From NCBI RefSeq assembly GCF_025151385.1, contig NZ_CP102287.1, positions 1,612,001 through 1,676,000 on the forward strand: a stretch of 64,000 nucleotides of DNA, written 5' to 3'. The notes under the pieces were generated by a model, which worked only from the letters and a program-made list of their open reading frames with translations, had not been told where the DNA came from and searched no databases. This DNA comes from Hoylesella buccalis ATCC 35310. Its GTDB lineage: Bacteria > Bacteroidota > Bacteroidia > Bacteroidales > Bacteroidaceae. Every line of letters starts with the position of its first letter. Position 1 is the stretch's first letter. Of the stretch, positions 62,849 to 64,000 are shown one piece after another. The translations under genes were made by a program, and so were the position numbers.

Positions 62849-64000
62849 ATGAAGAAGATGTATTATATCCTCTTTATGCTCGTATTGGCCTTTTCCGAAA
62901 GCGCATTTTCACAAAAAATACGGCTCACAATAGAATCTCCCACCATACCGGTTTTGGTTAAAAAAGAGATCAATCCGACCATCAAGTTGAACTTCATTCA
63001 GCATGGCCAACGCCCCTATACCATCCAGAAGATAATAGTGGACGCATTGAAGAGCACCGACCCGAACGACATCCTGTCTGTCGGAGTCTATGGCTCCAGC
63101 AAGAAAGGTATGGTTGACACGCTTCAAATTTTCAATAAGCCACAGGCGCCGAAAGGCAGGATTGTTTTCACCAACCCCATCAACGTGGCAACCGACACCT
63201 TCTCACTTTGGATAGCAGTAAAACTAAGGGAAAAGGTCAGTCTCGACCATAAAGTCGTCATACAGTGCAAAGAGGTGATAACCAATAGAGGAAAACTCAC
63301 CTTCCGCAGCGCCACAGCCAACATCAATCCACTGCGCATAGGCGTTGCGGTAAGACAGAAGGGACAAGATGGTGTCAACACCTCGCGCATTCCAGGCATT
63401 GCGACGGCCAATGACGGCACCCTCATGGCTATTTTCGATGCCCGATATCAATCGTCGAGAGACTTGCAAGGCGACATAGACATTGCCATGCACCGCAGCT
63501 TTGACAAGGGACTGACATGGGGACCCATGCAAAAGGTCATCGACATGGGGACATGGGGCGATCTGCCGCAGAAATACAACGGTGTAAGCGATGCCTGCAT
63601 TCTGGTAGACCGCTCGAACGGCGACATTTACGTGGCCGGTCTATGGATGCACGGACTGTTGGACAAGCAGGGGAAATGGATGCAGGGACTGACCGAAAGT
63701 AACAACGAATGGGAACACCAATGGCGCAACAAAGGCTCACAGCGTGGGTTTGGACTGAGGGAAACTTCGCAATTCCTGATCACCAAGAGCACCGACAATG
63801 GTGCCACATGGGGCTATCCCGACAACATCACGCCCAAGGTAAAGAAAGAAGACTGGTGGCTCTTAGCTCCCGCACCCGGCCAGGGACTGTGTACGAGCGA
63901 CGGGAAACTAATCTTCCCAACCGATGGACGCGACTCTACCGGCATGCCTTTTTCTAACATCACGTACAGCCTGGACCATGGTAGGACGTGGAAAACAAGC
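62849..64000 (+). CDS. nanH: Exo-alpha-sialidase, 3' end beyond the window
   Basis: 384 codons, open to the window end. Signal peptide (MKKMYYILFMLVLAFSESAFSQ), an N-terminal beta-sandwich domain of about 150 residues, then the catalytic propeller with the arginine motif SRIPGIATANDGTLMAIFDAR and three Asp boxes: SFDKGLTWG, STDNGATWG and SLDHGRTWK. It cleaves terminal sialic acids from host glycans, feeding nanM and nanA. Last visible gene of the nan operon. Confidence 0.9.
   Translation, partial: MKKMYYILFMLVLAFSESAFSQKIRLTIESPTIPVLVKKEINPTIKLNFIQHGQRPYTIQKIIVDALKSTDPNDILSVGVYGSSKKGMVDTLQIFNKPQAPKGRIVFTNPINVATDTFSLWIAVKLREKVSLDHKVVIQCKEVITNRGKLTFRSATANINPLRIGVAVRQKGQDGVNTSRIPGIATANDGTLMAIFDARYQSSRDLQGDIDIAMHRSFDKGLTWGPMQKVIDMGTWGDLPQKYNGVSDACILVDRSNGDIYVAGLWMHGLLDKQGKWMQGLTESNNEWEHQWRNKGSQRGFGLRETSQFLITKSTDNGATWGYPDNITPKVKKEDWWLLAPAPGQGLCTSDGKLIFPTDGRDSTGMPFSNITYSLDHGRTWKTS

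Overview
The window looks like chromosome from a member of the Bacteroidota, most probably the Prevotella group. The signs are a SusC/SusD pair, GldH and PorT (gliding and type IX secretion), a MreBCD-PBP2-RodA block preceded by an IMP cyclohydrolase gene, many lipoproteins, and promoters of the Bacteroidota type (TTTG, about 20 nt, TAnnTTTG) instead of sigma-70 boxes. The species cannot be fixed from sequence reading alone.

Layout. (1) 0.3-9.0 kb is an AT-rich accessory array of small lipoprotein or membrane genes of immunity type. Several are preceded by the last 25-80 codons of different polymorphic toxins and are separated by two families of 220-255 bp repeats; the array ends with an Rhs core fragment and a frameshifted esterase. 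(2) 9.0-16.6 kb is an island between two internally deleted copies of one IS5-like element. It holds a large GHKL-ATPase (sacsin/NOV type) protein with a C-terminal DUF3883 nuclease-like domain, and a convergent XRE regulator / DUF3825-like / small protein operon. It is a candidate defence system. (3) 16.6-39 kb is core: a TlpA-like thioredoxin, HolB, RicT, GldH, the elongasome genes, split PurH domains, an M3 peptidase, PorT, a 5'-nucleotidase split over two genes, PabA/PabB/PabC, ribosomal protein L19. (4) 39.7-49.7 kb is a SusC/SusD operon whose four downstream genes are protease-like. Three have lost their catalytic residues: a metallohydrolase with IELCK for HExxH, a subtilase lacking Asp, His, Asn and Ser, and an aspartyl-protease fold without DTG fused to thioredoxin. 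The fourth keeps both DTG motifs. (5) 50.0-53.2 kb is a second orphan toxin-tail/immunity array with the same 250 bp repeats as region 1. (6) 53.2-58.3 kb is core: M23 peptidase, PgeF-like, Obg, a four-helix-bundle protein among heptamer-rich repeats, Adk, Hpt. (7) 58.3-59.7 kb is an IS30 element with an inverted remnant beside it. (8) 60-64 kb is a sialic acid operon: GntR/FadR regulator, mutarotase-like kelch protein, N-acetylneuraminate lyase and a sialidase cut off by the window end.

The most noteworthy things are the pseudoprotease SusCD operon, the sacsin/DUF3883 plus DUF3825 island, the two orphan immunity arrays joined by repeats that end in the same 28 bp as the left edge of the local IS30, and a dispersed 22-bp-period tandem repeat in at least three intergenic places.
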